Position numbers and translations under genes: made by a program
Notes under the pieces: generated by a model
Told to the model about the DNA's origin: nothing
What the model saw: the letters and a program-made list of their open reading frames with translations, nothing else
Databases searched by the model: none
Part shown: piece after piece, positions 44,531-54,092 of the stretch
How positions within the stretch are numbered: position 1 is the stretch's first letter
Layout: each line of letters begins with the position of its first letter
NCBI GenBank assembly: GCA_016192345.1
Contig: JACPUH010000007.1
Location: forward strand, 1-64,000
DNA: 64,000 nt
From: Ignavibacteriales bacterium
GTDB lineage: Bacteria > Bacteroidota > Ignavibacteria > UBA10030
Direction of reading: 5' to 3'

Positions 44531-44563
44531 AAAAGCCCGTTCCGGATCCCGGAACGGGCTTTT
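44531..44563. terminator. Bidirectional terminator after the cold-shock gene
   Basis: AAAAGCCCGTTCCGG / CCGGAACGGGCTTTT with a 3-base loop: a 15-base perfect inverted repeat, with T-runs on both strands. It also ends the convergent mutase small-subunit gene. Confidence 0.92.
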
Positions 44564-44595
44564 TGTTTCTCCACCCAACAGTACAATCGTACCCG

Positions 44596-45015
44596 TCAGG
44601 CCAACTCGGTTTCCTTCCGATGCTCCGCTGCCCAGGTTCGGACATATTCGATAATCTCGGTCGTGGAAGCGCCCGGAGTAAAGAGCTGCCCCACCCCGCT
44701 CTTCTTCAACGAGTCCATATCGCTCTGGGGAATAATCCCGCCACCGAACAACAGGACATCGTTGAGCCCCTTCTCCTTCATCAACTGGCGCACTTTGGGG
44801 AAGATGGTCATGTGAGCCCCACTTAACAGGCTGATGCCGATCGCATCGACGTCCTCCTGTAACGCAGCTTCCACGATCATCTCCGGTGTCTTGCGAAGGC
44901 CCGTGTAAATCACCTCCATGCCGGCATCACGAAGTGCAGCCGCAACGACTTTCGCCCCCCGGTCATGACCATCGAGGCCCGCTTTTGCAACAAGCACACG
45001 AATTTTTCGATCCAT
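44596..45015 (-). CDS. Cobalamin-binding subunit of an acyl-CoA mutase
   Basis: A 139-residue B12-binding domain with the lower-axial-ligand motif LDGHDRG (His17), SLLSGAH and [10 protein letters not shown]. Such small subunits pair with a separate large subunit in archaeal and many bacterial mutases; the large subunit here is at 52348-54012, about 7.3 kb away. GGAAGG precedes the start at 45015, though an earlier ATG at 45030 right after the maf stop is possible. Which acyl-CoA is rearranged depends on the large subunit. Confidence 0.88.
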   Translation of the reverse strand: MDRKIRVLVAKAGLDGHDRGAKVVAAALRDAGMEVIYTGLRKTPEMIVEAALQEDVDAIGISLLSGAHMTIFPKVRQLMKEKGLNDVLLFGGGIIPQSDMDSLKKSGVGQLFTPGASTTEIIEYVRTWAAEHRKETELA

Positions 45016-45031
45016 AACCCTTCCAGACATG

Positions 45032-45625
45032 TTAGGCACGTTGAGCAAGCAACCCGACGAACTCCGTTAACAATATATAAAAACGGGCAAGAGGGAAACC
45101 GACGACATTATAGAAGCACCCGTCAACCTTTTCGACAAAGACGGCGCCGTAATCATCCTGGATCCCGTACGCGCCCGCCTTATCCATCGGCGCCCCGGAT
45201 GCAACATACTCAGCCACTTCGCGTCGGCCAAGAGACCGGAAACGGACCTTCGTCCTTTCAACATCGGAAAGGAACATTCCGGACTTCGCATCGACCAAAG
45301 CGATTCCGGTGTACACCACATGTTCCCTCCCGCTCAACCTCATCAACATTGCCCGCGCCTCTTTCCTGGAGCCCGGCTTTCCGAGAATGGCTCCGTCGAT
45401 CACCACGATCGTATCGGCACCAACCACGATACCGCGCGAGGTGCTCCGTGCAACGTCAAAGGCTTTTTCGAGGGCGATTCGTTTCGCATTGTTGCCCGGC
45501 GATTCCCTGGGGGAGAAGAGTTCCTCCACCCGGCTCGGTCGCACGGTGAACCTAAGGCCAATTTGTTTGAGAAGCAATCGGCGGCGGGGTGACTGCGAAG
45601 CCAGGATCAACCGCGGGAACTTCAT
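45032..45625 (-). CDS. maf: Maf-family nucleoside triphosphate pyrophosphatase
   Basis: A 197-residue protein with the N-terminal [11 protein letters not shown] motif, [16 protein letters not shown] and [29 protein letters not shown], all family signatures. Maf proteins hydrolyse non-canonical or methylated nucleoside triphosphates such as dTTP/UTP-like substrates. GGAGG lies three bases before the ATG. Downstream is the B12-binding subunit gene, 2 to 17 bases on. Confidence 0.93.
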   Translation of the reverse strand: MKFPRLILASQSPRRRLLLKQIGLRFTVRPSRVEELFSPRESPGNNAKRIALEKAFDVARSTSRGIVVGADTIVVIDGAILGKPGSRKEARAMLMRLSGREHVVYTGIALVDAKSGMFLSDVERTKVRFRSLGRREVAEYVASGAPMDKAGAYGIQDDYGAVFVEKVDGCFYNVVGFPLARFYILLTEFVGLLAQRA

Positions 45626-45689
45626 GAACCTCCATAAACAAAAAAAGCGATACGAGTATCGCTTCGGAAAAAATTGTTTCGGCGGAACA

Positions 45690-46130
45690 TCAACGGAACA
45701 GCGCTTTAATGCTTCCCCATGTACGACGGCCAATATTGGTTGTCGTTGCCGTGCGCGTAATCTCCGAATCTGAATACGTTCCGTTTTGGAATACCACCCT
45801 CACTTTGTACGCGAACACATTGGAAGCGCTCTTAAACACTGACTTGTCGGTGAACTCATAACTCTGGTTGTTTCCCTTGGAGGGGATTCCTTCATTCGGC
45901 GAAACTTTACTGAAGTCCCCCGGTCCCGGAACCATTCCACCCACGATCTGGGCACGATACACTTCGAATCGGGAAACATCGGATTCATCTTCCGTTTGCC
46001 ACCGAACCGTGACGTGCCCCTCCATGGTGGGAGAAGCGGTCGGAATGCTCTTGATGACCGCGGCCCAGAGCGTGACCGTGGAAATCAAAGCAAAGAATGC
46101 GAGTAAGGGAAACCTGGTCAGACGTTTCAT
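45690..46130 (-). CDS. Secreted fibronectin type III-like protein
   Basis: A 146-residue protein with signal peptide (residues 1-24, TLWAAV) and a single Fn3-like domain: HVTVRWQTEDESDVSRFEVYRAQ, later YKVRVVFQNGTYSDSEITR. No catalytic residues or sorting tail were recognised. Its own promoter (46141-46169) lies so close to the ATG that the mRNA would carry almost no leader, and no ribosome site is seen. Function unknown. Confidence 0.65.
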   Translation of the reverse strand: MKRLTRFPLLAFFALISTVTLWAAVIKSIPTASPTMEGHVTVRWQTEDESDVSRFEVYRAQIVGGMVPGPGDFSKVSPNEGIPSKGNNQSYEFTDKSVFKSASNVFAYKVRVVFQNGTYSDSEITRTATTTNIGRRTWGSIKALFR

Positions 46131-46140
46131 AGACAGCGAA

Positions 46141-46169
46141 AATGTAAGAGATAGAGAATTAAAACACAA
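46141..46169 (-). promoter_or_regulatory. Promoter for the Fn3-like gene
   Basis: TTGTGT (46164-46169) and TACATT (46141-46146) on the minus strand, 17 bases apart. The predicted start (near 46134) is only about 4 bases before the ATG at 46130. Confidence 0.55.
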
Positions 46170-46286
46170 GAACTTTTTTGATTTTTTTGAACCGCCCACA
46201 CCTGATCTCGTCCAATCCCTTTCCGGAGAGATTATCATGTTCGAGATCAAACGACCCTCTCTTGCCTATCAAGACCGGAACCCGGG

Positions 46287-46315
46287 TTGCATTTGACACT
46301 GACAATCCCTAATAT
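46287..46315 (+). promoter_or_regulatory. Promoter for the tldD-tldE pair
   Basis: TTGCAT (46287-46292), a 17-base spacer and TAATAT (46310-46315), with a 26-base leader to the ATG at 46348. Confidence 0.65.
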
Positions 46316-46347
46316 CCCCGATCATTTTGGATCACTACGGAGGCATC

Positions 46348-47910
46348 ATGAAACGCCGCGAGTTTCTCAAAACGACCGCTGCCACTGGGACCTTGCTTTT
46401 CATCCCCTCCCTCCCCCTCGGCCGGTCAAACACCGTTCAATTCTCCAATCCCGATTTTGAGAAACTGGCGGAGGCAGCCCTCTCGTCAGCCAGGACCTTG
46501 GGGGCCACTTATGCCGATATCAGGATTGCCCGTTACAGAACCCAATCTGTCAGTACGCGGGAAAAGCGAGTCCTAAACGTATCCGATTCCGAAAGTTACG
46601 GCTTCGGAATCCGGGTGATCGCGCGGGGCACGTGGGGATTCGCCGCGAGCCAGGTGGTAACACAGGAGGAGATCGTAAAGGTGGCAAAGCAAGCCGTGGC
46701 CATCGCGACCATCAACTCGAAGCTCCAAAGACAGCCGCTGACCCTCGCCCCCGTTCAGGCCTACAAAACATCCTGGAGTACACCAATCAGGAAGAACCCC
46801 TTCGACGTTCCGCTTCAGGAGAAGGTGGAGAAACTCCTGGGCATCAATGAGGAGGCACTGAAAGTACGGGGAGTGACATTTTGTTCTTCCTCTGCTGCAT
46901 TCGTCAATGAGCATAAATTCTTCGCCTCGACCGAAGACTCCATGATCGAACAGGACCTTCATCGTTGCGAGCCCTCCTTTACGGTGACCTCGGTGAACCG
47001 TGAACTCGGGTCGTTCCAAACACGAAACTCCTACGCGGAACCACAGGGTATGGGGTACGAGTATTTCGAAGAGTACCCCTGGCTGGAGGATGTGCGGCAA
47101 GCCGGTGAGGATGTCATGGAGAAGCACAAAGCCAGATCCGTGGAGCCAGGGAAACGCGATCTCATCCTCCACCCCTCCAACCTCTGGCTCACTATTCATG
47201 AATCGGTCGGCCACCCGACAGAGCTCGACCGTGCACTCGGCATGGAGGCCAATTATGCCGGCACCAGTTTTCTTACCCTCGATAAGCGAGGAACATTCAA
47301 GTTCGGAAGCGATATTGTAAACTTTGTTGCCGACAAGACGCAGAAAAATGGTCTCGCGACAAGCGGATACGACGATGACGGCGTCAAGACTACGGAGTGG
47401 CATCTGGTCAGGAACGGTGTGTTTATCGATTATCAGACCACCCGGGAACAAGCTCACATCCTCGGGAAGAAAGCATCGGACGGGACCTGCTATGCGCAAA
47501 GCTGGAATGCCGTCCCGTTCCAGCGCATGCCGAATGTATCACTTCAGCCCGGCCCAAAACCGCTCAGGATCTCCGATTTGATCGCAGACACGGACAACGC
47601 AATCCTTATCAAGGGACGAGGAAGCTACAGCATCGATCATCAGCGCTATAACTTCCAGTTTGGGGGCCAGGCATACTATGAGGTGAAGAAGGGGAAAATC
47701 ACCGGGATGCTCAAAGACGTCGCCTACCAGGCTCGCACACCGGATTTCTGGAATGCGTGCGACGCGATTGGGGGCGCGGAGGAGTATTACCTCGGCGGAT
47801 CGTTTAACGACGGCAAGGGAGAACCGGGCCAATCAAACGCCGTCAGCCATGGTTGCTGCCCTTCCCGTTTTCGCTCGATCAATATTTTAAACACGGCTCG
47901 TACTGTCTGA
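46348..47910 (+). CDS. TldD-type metalloprotease with Tat signal
   Basis: A 520-residue TldD/PmbA protein. It begins MKRREFLKTTAATGTLLF, a twin-arginine signal (RREFLK followed by a hydrophobic stretch), which implies export in folded form. The catalytic zinc site is IHESVGHPTELDR (His284, Glu285, His289, HExxxH), and a cysteine ligand candidate lies in SHGCCPSR near the C-terminus. CGGAGG precedes the ATG. It is followed 12 bases later by its TldE partner. Cytosolic TldD/TldE in E. coli degrade microcin precursors and CcdA; the role of an exported form is unknown. Confidence 0.85.
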   Translation: MKRREFLKTTAATGTLLFIPSLPLGRSNTVQFSNPDFEKLAEAALSSARTLGATYADIRIARYRTQSVSTREKRVLNVSDSESYGFGIRVIARGTWGFAASQVVTQEEIVKVAKQAVAIATINSKLQRQPLTLAPVQAYKTSWSTPIRKNPFDVPLQEKVEKLLGINEEALKVRGVTFCSSSAAFVNEHKFFASTEDSMIEQDLHRCEPSFTVTSVNRELGSFQTRNSYAEPQGMGYEYFEEYPWLEDVRQAGEDVMEKHKARSVEPGKRDLILHPSNLWLTIHESVGHPTELDRALGMEANYAGTSFLTLDKRGTFKFGSDIVNFVADKTQKNGLATSGYDDDGVKTTEWHLVRNGVFIDYQTTREQAHILGKKASDGTCYAQSWNAVPFQRMPNVSLQPGPKPLRISDLIADTDNAILIKGRGSYSIDHQRYNFQFGGQAYYEVKKGKITGMLKDVAYQARTPDFWNACDAIGGAEEYYLGGSFNDGKGEPGQSNAVSHGCCPSRFRSINILNTARTV

Positions 47911-47922
47911 GGAACTGATCCC

Positions 47923-49254
47923 ATGCACACGGAACAAGAAGCACAACAGATCGTCACCAGGATTGTCTCGCTCTCCAAAGCCGACAACGTGGAGGTCAAT
48001 CTCGGCGGGGGGACGACTTCCCACCTGCGCTTTGCGAACAACTCCCCTTCCACCAGCGGGTCTGTCTCCAATTCGACAATCTCCATTCGAAGCACTTTCG
48101 GGAAAAAAACCGGAACGGTCGGACTCAATCAAACCGACGAAGCTTCCCTGCGGGAAGGCGTACGCCGGTCGGAGGAACTCGCCCGACTCTCTCCTGAGGA
48201 TCCCGAGTTCATGCCTCCTTTGGGTCCACAGCGCTATGGGGAAGTCAATTCCTTTGACAAGACGATGGCCGATAACGGACCGGAGTTTATGGCAGATGCC
48301 GCAGCCGAGTGCATTCAACAGGCGGCGAAGCGCAATCTCCTCGCTACCGGTTTCCTGCAATCGAATGCCGGTTGGTCCGCCCTGGGCAACTCTCGAGGGT
48401 TGTTCGGGTATCATCGGACGACATCGATGTACTTTTCCGAAACTGTCCGGACACCGGAGGGAGATGGATCGGGTTGGGTCTCCGCCGCCTCCCATAAGAC
48501 TGCCGACTTTCGGTTCCAGGAGCTTGCAAAGGTTGCCGTGGATAAAGCCGCTCTTTCGAGAAACCCAAAACCGCTTCCTCCGGGAAAGTACGTCACCATC
48601 CTGGAACCCTCGTGCGTTGCCGACCTGCTCCAGGGCATGGTCTTCTCGCTCAATGCAAGGAGCGCTGATGAAGGAAGGAGTTTCTTCTCACGGCGGGAAG
48701 GCGGGAACAAGCTTGGGGAGAAACTGTTTCCGGAAAACGTAACGATCTATACCGACCCGAACGATCCTCTTGCCCCGGGCTCGCGATGGGGGGCGGACGG
48801 GCTTCCACAACGAAGGATCGAATGGGTCAAGGAAGGCATGCTTGCCAATCTCAACTACTCGCGCTATTGGGCGGAAAAGCAGGGAGCAACACCGACGCCA
48901 GGCGGCTCCAATCTTATCTTCAAGGGAGGGGATGGGTCATTGGAGGATCTGATACGGTCAACAAAAGAAGGGGTTCTTGTGACCAGCATCTGGTACATCC
49001 GCTCGGTGGATCCCCGTTCGTTGCTTCTCACAGGTCTGACCCGGGACGGAGTCTTTTGGATTGAGAACGGGAAAATTGCCCACCCGGTCAACAATTTTCG
49101 GTGGAATGACAGCCCCATCTCCGTTCTGAAAAACATCGATGCGATGTCGAAGTCGGCACGGGTTCCGCCGCGCGAATCACGTTCGCCCAACGTCGTGGTA
49201 CCGGCATTGCGGGTCAAGGAATTCAACTTCTCGAGTGTTTCAGAGGCGGTATGA
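47923..49254 (+). CDS. TldE/PmbA-type partner of the upstream TldD
   Basis: A 443-residue protein of the TldD/PmbA fold without the HExxxH motif, as expected for the non-catalytic TldE subunit. Segments such as HLRFANNSPSTSG, RSADEGRSFFS and RYWAEKQGATPTPGGSNL fit the family. It carries no signal peptide, unlike its partner. The two genes are 12 bases apart and presumably form a heterodimer. Confidence 0.82.
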   Translation: MHTEQEAQQIVTRIVSLSKADNVEVNLGGGTTSHLRFANNSPSTSGSVSNSTISIRSTFGKKTGTVGLNQTDEASLREGVRRSEELARLSPEDPEFMPPLGPQRYGEVNSFDKTMADNGPEFMADAAAECIQQAAKRNLLATGFLQSNAGWSALGNSRGLFGYHRTTSMYFSETVRTPEGDGSGWVSAASHKTADFRFQELAKVAVDKAALSRNPKPLPPGKYVTILEPSCVADLLQGMVFSLNARSADEGRSFFSRREGGNKLGEKLFPENVTIYTDPNDPLAPGSRWGADGLPQRRIEWVKEGMLANLNYSRYWAEKQGATPTPGGSNLIFKGGDGSLEDLIRSTKEGVLVTSIWYIRSVDPRSLLLTGLTRDGVFWIENGKIAHPVNNFRWNDSPISVLKNIDAMSKSARVPPRESRSPNVVVPALRVKEFNFSSVSEAV

Positions 49255-49349
49255 CAGTTGGTGTCCCGGCGGGCCCCCTGAACAATCCCCCTATACAACG
49301 GACAACCATGCCCCCATGGGTCTCTTGCACATTGTCATCCCCTCATCCA

Positions 49350-50201
49350 CTACTCAGGGGATAATTCCGACACGAGTAATCCCCCGACGATCAATCCCCC
49401 TCCCAGTAACCCCAGCACACCGAGCATTTCACCAAGCAGGAGAAAGGCAAACCCGGCCGCGAAGACGGGCTCCAGTGAAAAAATAACGGCACTTCGGGTT
49501 GGCGTTGTGTCTTTCTGAAATCGCGTCTGGACATAAATCGCGATAACGGTCGCGAAGACTGCAAGATAGGCTATCGCCAGCAAAAACTCCCCGTTTGGGG
49601 TAAACATAACCTCTTCGAAGAGAAACGTCCCTGCTCCCCCGAGAAAGGCCGCAACAACGAACTGCATCAGTGTGAGCTGTGCGGGGTTATGTTCCTTCCC
49701 GAACATATCCAGGTAGACGATATACAGCGCAAACAACAAGGCACACACCAGTGTCAGGGCATCCCCGATGTTGAATTCCGATCCCTCGGGCGATGTCAGA
49801 AAATACAACCCCAGGGTTACGAGGACCACACCGATCACATTTCCCTTCCGGGGTGGCCGGCGTTCGATGAAAAATTGACATATCGGAGTGAAGACAACGA
49901 GCATGCCGGTAATAAATGCAGACTTGGATGCGGAGGTGTACTGCAATCCGATCGTCTGGAGGATAAACCCAACGGAAAGCATGCCGCCAAGGACGGCCCC
50001 TTTTTGGGCGGCCCCTATGGTAAGTCCGGTAACTTCTTTTCGAAAAACAAGAGCGAGGAGAACTGCGGCAAGCCCGAAGCGGATGGCGATATACAGGAAC
50101 GGCGAAACCCCCTCCAGGAGGTACTTCGTCGTAACAAATGTGCTTCCCCAAATGAACGTCACCAGGAAAAGATAGAGTTCAGCGCGCGCTCGGCGTGTCA
50201 T
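49350..50201 (-). CDS. EamA-family drug/metabolite transporter
   Basis: A 283-residue membrane protein with ten hydrophobic spans and two EamA halves. The N-terminal WGSTFVTTKYLLEGVSPF and the second half's AVIFSLEPVFAAGFAFLLLGEML match the family's WG and PV..........GE patterns. These proteins export or import small metabolites; the substrate cannot be predicted. It is the last minus-strand gene of the run after DUF362. Confidence 0.88.
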   Translation of the reverse strand: MTRRARAELYLFLVTFIWGSTFVTTKYLLEGVSPFLYIAIRFGLAAVLLALVFRKEVTGLTIGAAQKGAVLGGMLSVGFILQTIGLQYTSASKSAFITGMLVVFTPICQFFIERRPPRKGNVIGVVLVTLGLYFLTSPEGSEFNIGDALTLVCALLFALYIVYLDMFGKEHNPAQLTLMQFVVAAFLGGAGTFLFEEVMFTPNGEFLLAIAYLAVFATVIAIYVQTRFQKDTTPTRSAVIFSLEPVFAAGFAFLLLGEMLGVLGLLGGGLIVGGLLVSELSPE

Positions 50202-50272
50202 CGGATCGGGTGTGGCGGAGAGATATCAACGTGCGTGGAAGGTCCTGTGCGCTGGATCCTGGGTGTGTTGCA

Positions 50273-51427
50273 TCAATGCATTCCCGCAGGGGGATAGGAA
50301 TTAAAAAGTTCACCCCAGGGGGACTTGCGGAGCCATTTCTTGAAAACCTGTTTATCCCTGAGGGGCCATCGGTAGTAATCGTGATACGCTTCGGAGCCAA
50401 AGATGAAGAAATGGACGAGGGGGGTTCGGAAGAAAAGGCTCTGAAACCGCTTTAAGGGACTGAACCAGAGCAAATCCCCGATCATGCTCGCTCCGTTATC
50501 ACCGACGGAAAACTTCCAGTTCACCGTGGAGATATCCTCCCCGACCACAGAAATCTCACTCACATCCCCACACCCCAGTCCCCGCTGGTGAGCGAGGTTA
50601 ATGTACCGTATGCTCATCGGATCGAACCCCATCATTTTTGCAGCAACCGCATCGATCGCCACCTGGTCCGCGCTGGCGAGGATGACATTCTTCTCCTCGG
50701 GGACCATGGTCCGGGGACCGGGACCGTTGCCCGCCGTCGTCCCATCCATCACCGCAAAGATGCCGGTGTGGATTTCCTTCTGGATCGCCAGCAGATCCAC
50801 CAGCGTTTCATGAATCCATGAATGGGTATAGTGCCGATGGGTGTTTAGCAATCCTCCGAACGCATTTTTCATCGCCCCTGTGGTCGTTGTATAGATATGG
50901 CATTTCACGGTGGGGAGATGGACGATATTCTTTCCGAAAAAAAGATCCGGGACCCGGATCCCTTCGGGATAAATCTGGTCGAGGACCAGGAGGGGCGTTT
51001 TGGGCTTATACTCCACCCACGCCATGTCCCCCTCTTTGAAATTGAACTTCACCGGGATCCCGTACTTCTTGAATAACGGGACATACTTATTGAGGTCCTC
51101 CCCTTTGAACGCATCCGTGACCACGGTTTTGTTCTGGACACAGATAAGATCCTTGAATCCGGCTTTGTGCAATCCCCGGATCGTCCCTTCGAGCTGCCAC
51201 GGTGTGGTGTTGGCACCGGGGAAGGGGAAATGCCAGGAAATGTTGTCTTTTAAAATCGTCGTCGCTTTCCCATCCAGGGCGGAAGCGATGCCGGCCATCT
51301 CCATCGCTCGCTGGGTATCCTCCAGGACAGTAGCGGGCGACGTCCGGACGACGGCAACCTTCGCGGCGACAGGTTTGAATCCGGTGATTCTCGAAGGAGA
51401 TTTGGGTTCAGGCAACTTCATCGTCAT
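50273..51427 (-). CDS. DUF362-family protein
   Basis: A 384-residue protein of the DUF362 family, which is often annotated only by that domain. It starts with an ATG overlapping the UbiA-family stop (ATGA) at 51427. Segments such as TTTTGAMKNAFGGLLNTHRHYTHS and DAVAAKMMGFDPMSIRYI fit the family. I see no ferredoxin cysteine cluster. Some members are proposed to act in iron-sulfur or prenyl chemistry, but no function can be asserted here. Confidence 0.75.
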   Translation of the reverse strand: MTMKLPEPKSPSRITGFKPVAAKVAVVRTSPATVLEDTQRAMEMAGIASALDGKATTILKDNISWHFPFPGANTTPWQLEGTIRGLHKAGFKDLICVQNKTVVTDAFKGEDLNKYVPLFKKYGIPVKFNFKEGDMAWVEYKPKTPLLVLDQIYPEGIRVPDLFFGKNIVHLPTVKCHIYTTTTGAMKNAFGGLLNTHRHYTHSWIHETLVDLLAIQKEIHTGIFAVMDGTTAGNGPGPRTMVPEEKNVILASADQVAIDAVAAKMMGFDPMSIRYINLAHQRGLGCGDVSEISVVGEDISTVNWKFSVGDNGASMIGDLLWFSPLKRFQSLFFRTPLVHFFIFGSEAYHDYYRWPLRDKQVFKKWLRKSPWGELFNSYPPAGMH

Positions 51428-52317
51428 TGGAACCAGGTCTTCAGTTCTTGAAAATAGATAATAACCACACACGCCAGAAACCATCCACCGATATTCAGAA
51501 CCATGGGCAGATCGGTGGTAAGCACATGGGTTGGATTATCATCCGTCCGCCTCACGCGAACGAGGTAAAGGTACCGAAATATGCCAAACAAGACAAACAC
51601 CGTTGTGAAGATCAGGTTTTCCGTACCGAACACCGTGACCGTCCGCTCAGCGACGGTGTACAGTGCGTACGAGATCGCCATGCCGGCAGCAGTGATTGTC
51701 ATCATTTGATCGACAAACCCAAGGTCGTACTCCCGCAAGACGGCCCTCCCCTCATATCCTTCCGTATTCTCGATCAGGAGCATCTCTCCCCGCCGCTTGG
51801 AAATGGCAAGGAACAGGGAGACAAACAGGGTGCAGAGCACGAGCCAGTGCGATACCTGTACATCGATGACAAAAGCGCCGGCAAGAACACGCAACATAAA
51901 GCCCGACGCAATGATGAACACATCGACCAGGATGACATGCTTCAACGAGAAGGAATACGCAAGATTAAGGAGGAAATACAGACCTGCAGCCGCGAGGAAT
52001 TTCGTATTCAGGGGACTCGCGAGAACAACCGTCAACACCAGGAGAACGGCCGCCAGACCGGCTCCCTGCGCCGGCGAGATCGCGCCGGAGGCGATGGGAC
52101 GGTTCCTCTTGACCGGGTGCATACGGTCCGACTCCCTGTCGGCAATATCGTTGATAACGTACACCGCACTCGAGAGAAGGGAGAAGACGAGGAACGCCTC
52201 GGCGACGGTCCAGACATACCCTTCCTCAAAGAGATGCTTGGAGAAAATAACCGGGGCGAAGAGAAACATATTCTTCAGCCACTGCGGAAGGCGAAGCAGA
52301 GAAAGAGTTGCTCTCAT
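51424..52317 (-). CDS. UbiA-family prenyltransferase (decaprenyl-phosphate phosphoribosyltransferase-like)
   Basis: A 297-residue membrane protein with about nine spans. The aspartate motif NDIADRESDRMHPVKRNRP (NDxxDxxxD) and the second loop VLVDVFIIASGFMLR (with preceding YSFSLKHVI) are those of the UbiA superfamily, and the order PQWLKNMFLFAPVIFS at the start resembles decaprenyl-phosphate phosphoribosyltransferases. The acceptor is not certain. It lies between the mutase large subunit gene and DUF362, in the same direction. Confidence 0.8.
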   Translation of the reverse strand: MRATLSLLRLPQWLKNMFLFAPVIFSKHLFEEGYVWTVAEAFLVFSLLSSAVYVINDIADRESDRMHPVKRNRPIASGAISPAQGAGLAAVLLVLTVVLASPLNTKFLAAAGLYFLLNLAYSFSLKHVILVDVFIIASGFMLRVLAGAFVIDVQVSHWLVLCTLFVSLFLAISKRRGEMLLIENTEGYEGRAVLREYDLGFVDQMMTITAAGMAISYALYTVAERTVTVFGTENLIFTTVFVLFGIFRYLYLVRVRRTDDNPTHVLTTDLPMVLNIGGWFLACVVIIYFQELKTWFQ

Positions 52318-52347
52318 CGCTTGATCAGGTTGTTTCCGGAGGTACGG

Positions 52348-54012
52348 TTAAAAAACCGCGGGTTCTTCATAGACACCGAACACCTCGGAGAGCACGGAAC
52401 ACATTTCTCCCAGGGTGACGTACGACCGTGTACACTGAAGCAGGTACGGCATCAGGTTCTTTTGGTCCAGGGAGGCCTGGCGCAACTCGTCAAGAGAGCG
52501 CTCGACCGATTCGACATTCCTGCTTTGCCGCAGATCCGCGAGACGCTTGCGTTGTTTGATCTCCACTTCCGGAGAGATGACAAGAATCGGTATCTCCAGT
52601 TTCTCCCCCTCCTCCACAAAATCGTTCACACCGACGATAATCTTCTCTTTTGCATCAAGTTCCCGCTGGTAACGGTATGCCGCGTCGGCAATCTCGCGCT
52701 GGAAGAACCCGGCCTCAATGGCAGGAATGACTCCTCCGAACGTGTCGATTTTTTCAAAATAACGCTCAGCCTCTTCCTCCATCTTCGCGGTGAGCGCTTC
52801 GACAAAGTAGCTTCCAGCCAGGGGGTCGATGGTGTTGGCCACACCGGTCTCGTAGGCAATCAGCTGCTGCGTACGGAGAGCGATCTTGACAGCCTTTTCG
52901 GAAGGCAGTGCAAGGGTTTCATCCATGGAGTTGGTATGGAGCGATTGGGTTCCGCCCAGCACACCAGCCAGGGCCTGATAGGCTGTCCGCACGATATTGT
53001 TTTCCGGTTGTTGGGCCGTCAAGGAGCATCCGGCCGTTTGCGTGTGGAAGCGCAGCATCAGGGAGCGCGGGTTCTTTGCGCCATACTTGTTCTTCATGCG
53101 CTTCGCCCAGATACGCCGGGCGGCACGGAACTTTGCGATCTCCTCAAAGAAATCGAGATGGGAATTGAAGAAGAACGAAATACGGGGAACGAACACATCG
53201 ACGTCCAACCCCCGCTCGATTCCCGCTTCGACGTAGGCAAATCCGTCTGCCAGCGTAAATGCGAGTTCCTGAATTGCCGTCGAGCCCGCTTCCCGGATAT
53301 GATACCCGCTCACCGAGATAGGGTTCCACTGCGGGACCTCTTTGGTCATATATTCGAACATATCGATGATGAGCCGCATGGAGGGTTCCGGAGGATAGAT
53401 CCATTCCTTCTGGGCGATGTACTCCTTGAGAATATCCGCCTGGATCGTTCCCCGCAATTTTCCGAAGTCCACTCCCTGCTTCTCCGCCACGCCAAGATAA
53501 AACGCCATGACCATTGCGGCCGGGGCGTTGATGGTCATCGAGGTGGAAATCTCTCCGAGGTTGATCCCCTTGAAGAGGATTTCCATATCTGCGAGCGAAC
53601 TTACCGCCACGCCGCAGATCCCAACCTCTCCCTCCGAAAGCGGGTCATCCGCGTCCCGGCCCATCAGGGTGGGGAGATCGAACGCAACGGAGAGTCCCGT
53701 TTGTCCATGCTCCATCAGGTAATGGTACCGCTCGTTGGTGTCCTCCGGCGTGCCAAACCCTGCGAACTGTCGCATCGTCCAGAGCCTCCCACGGTATCCC
53801 GTGGGGTGAATGCCGCGGGTGTACGGATATTCCCCGGGGAATCCGATCTCGCTCAGGAAGTTGATCTCCTGCACGTCTTCCGGTCCATAGAGCATCTCCA
53901 CCGGCTCGCCGCTGACCGTCGTAAAGGAGGCCTGCCGGAGTTTCCCCCCCGATCGCACGCTGGCTTCCCAATGTTTCCGGGCTTCCTGAATCTGATCAAG
54001 GCCGTTGTTCAT
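52348..54012 (-). CDS. Acyl-CoA mutase large subunit (methylmalonyl-CoA mutase family)
   Basis: A 554-residue TIM barrel of the B12-dependent mutase family without the cobalamin domain, which is encoded at 44596-45015. [15 protein letters not shown] (about residues 73-87) and the [11 protein letters not shown] segment near residue 390 are typical. In methylmalonyl-CoA mutase an arginine (Arg207 of Propionibacterium) in the stretch before YIYPP holds the free carboxylate; here the stretch is [13 protein letters not shown] with Gln201, as in isobutyryl-CoA-type mutases. So the substrate may be isobutyryl-CoA or a hydroxy analogue rather than methylmalonyl-CoA. The fold assignment is firm; the substrate is not. 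Confidence 0.85.
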   Translation of the reverse strand: MNNGLDQIQEARKHWEASVRSGGKLRQASFTTVSGEPVEMLYGPEDVQEINFLSEIGFPGEYPYTRGIHPTGYRGRLWTMRQFAGFGTPEDTNERYHYLMEHGQTGLSVAFDLPTLMGRDADDPLSEGEVGICGVAVSSLADMEILFKGINLGEISTSMTINAPAAMVMAFYLGVAEKQGVDFGKLRGTIQADILKEYIAQKEWIYPPEPSMRLIIDMFEYMTKEVPQWNPISVSGYHIREAGSTAIQELAFTLADGFAYVEAGIERGLDVDVFVPRISFFFNSHLDFFEEIAKFRAARRIWAKRMKNKYGAKNPRSLMLRFHTQTAGCSLTAQQPENNIVRTAYQALAGVLGGTQSLHTNSMDETLALPSEKAVKIALRTQQLIAYETGVANTIDPLAGSYFVEALTAKMEEEAERYFEKIDTFGGVIPAIEAGFFQREIADAAYRYQRELDAKEKIIVGVNDFVEEGEKLEIPILVISPEVEIKQRKRLADLRQSRNVESVERSLDELRQASLDQKNLMPYLLQCTRSYVTLGEMCSVLSEVFGVYEEPAVF

Positions 54013-54092
54013 CGTCTTTCCCTTCTCTATCAGTGTTCATCTTCCCACCGCCTGGGCTTCATGCCGCAAAGGATTGACAGCAGGCAGAACCC

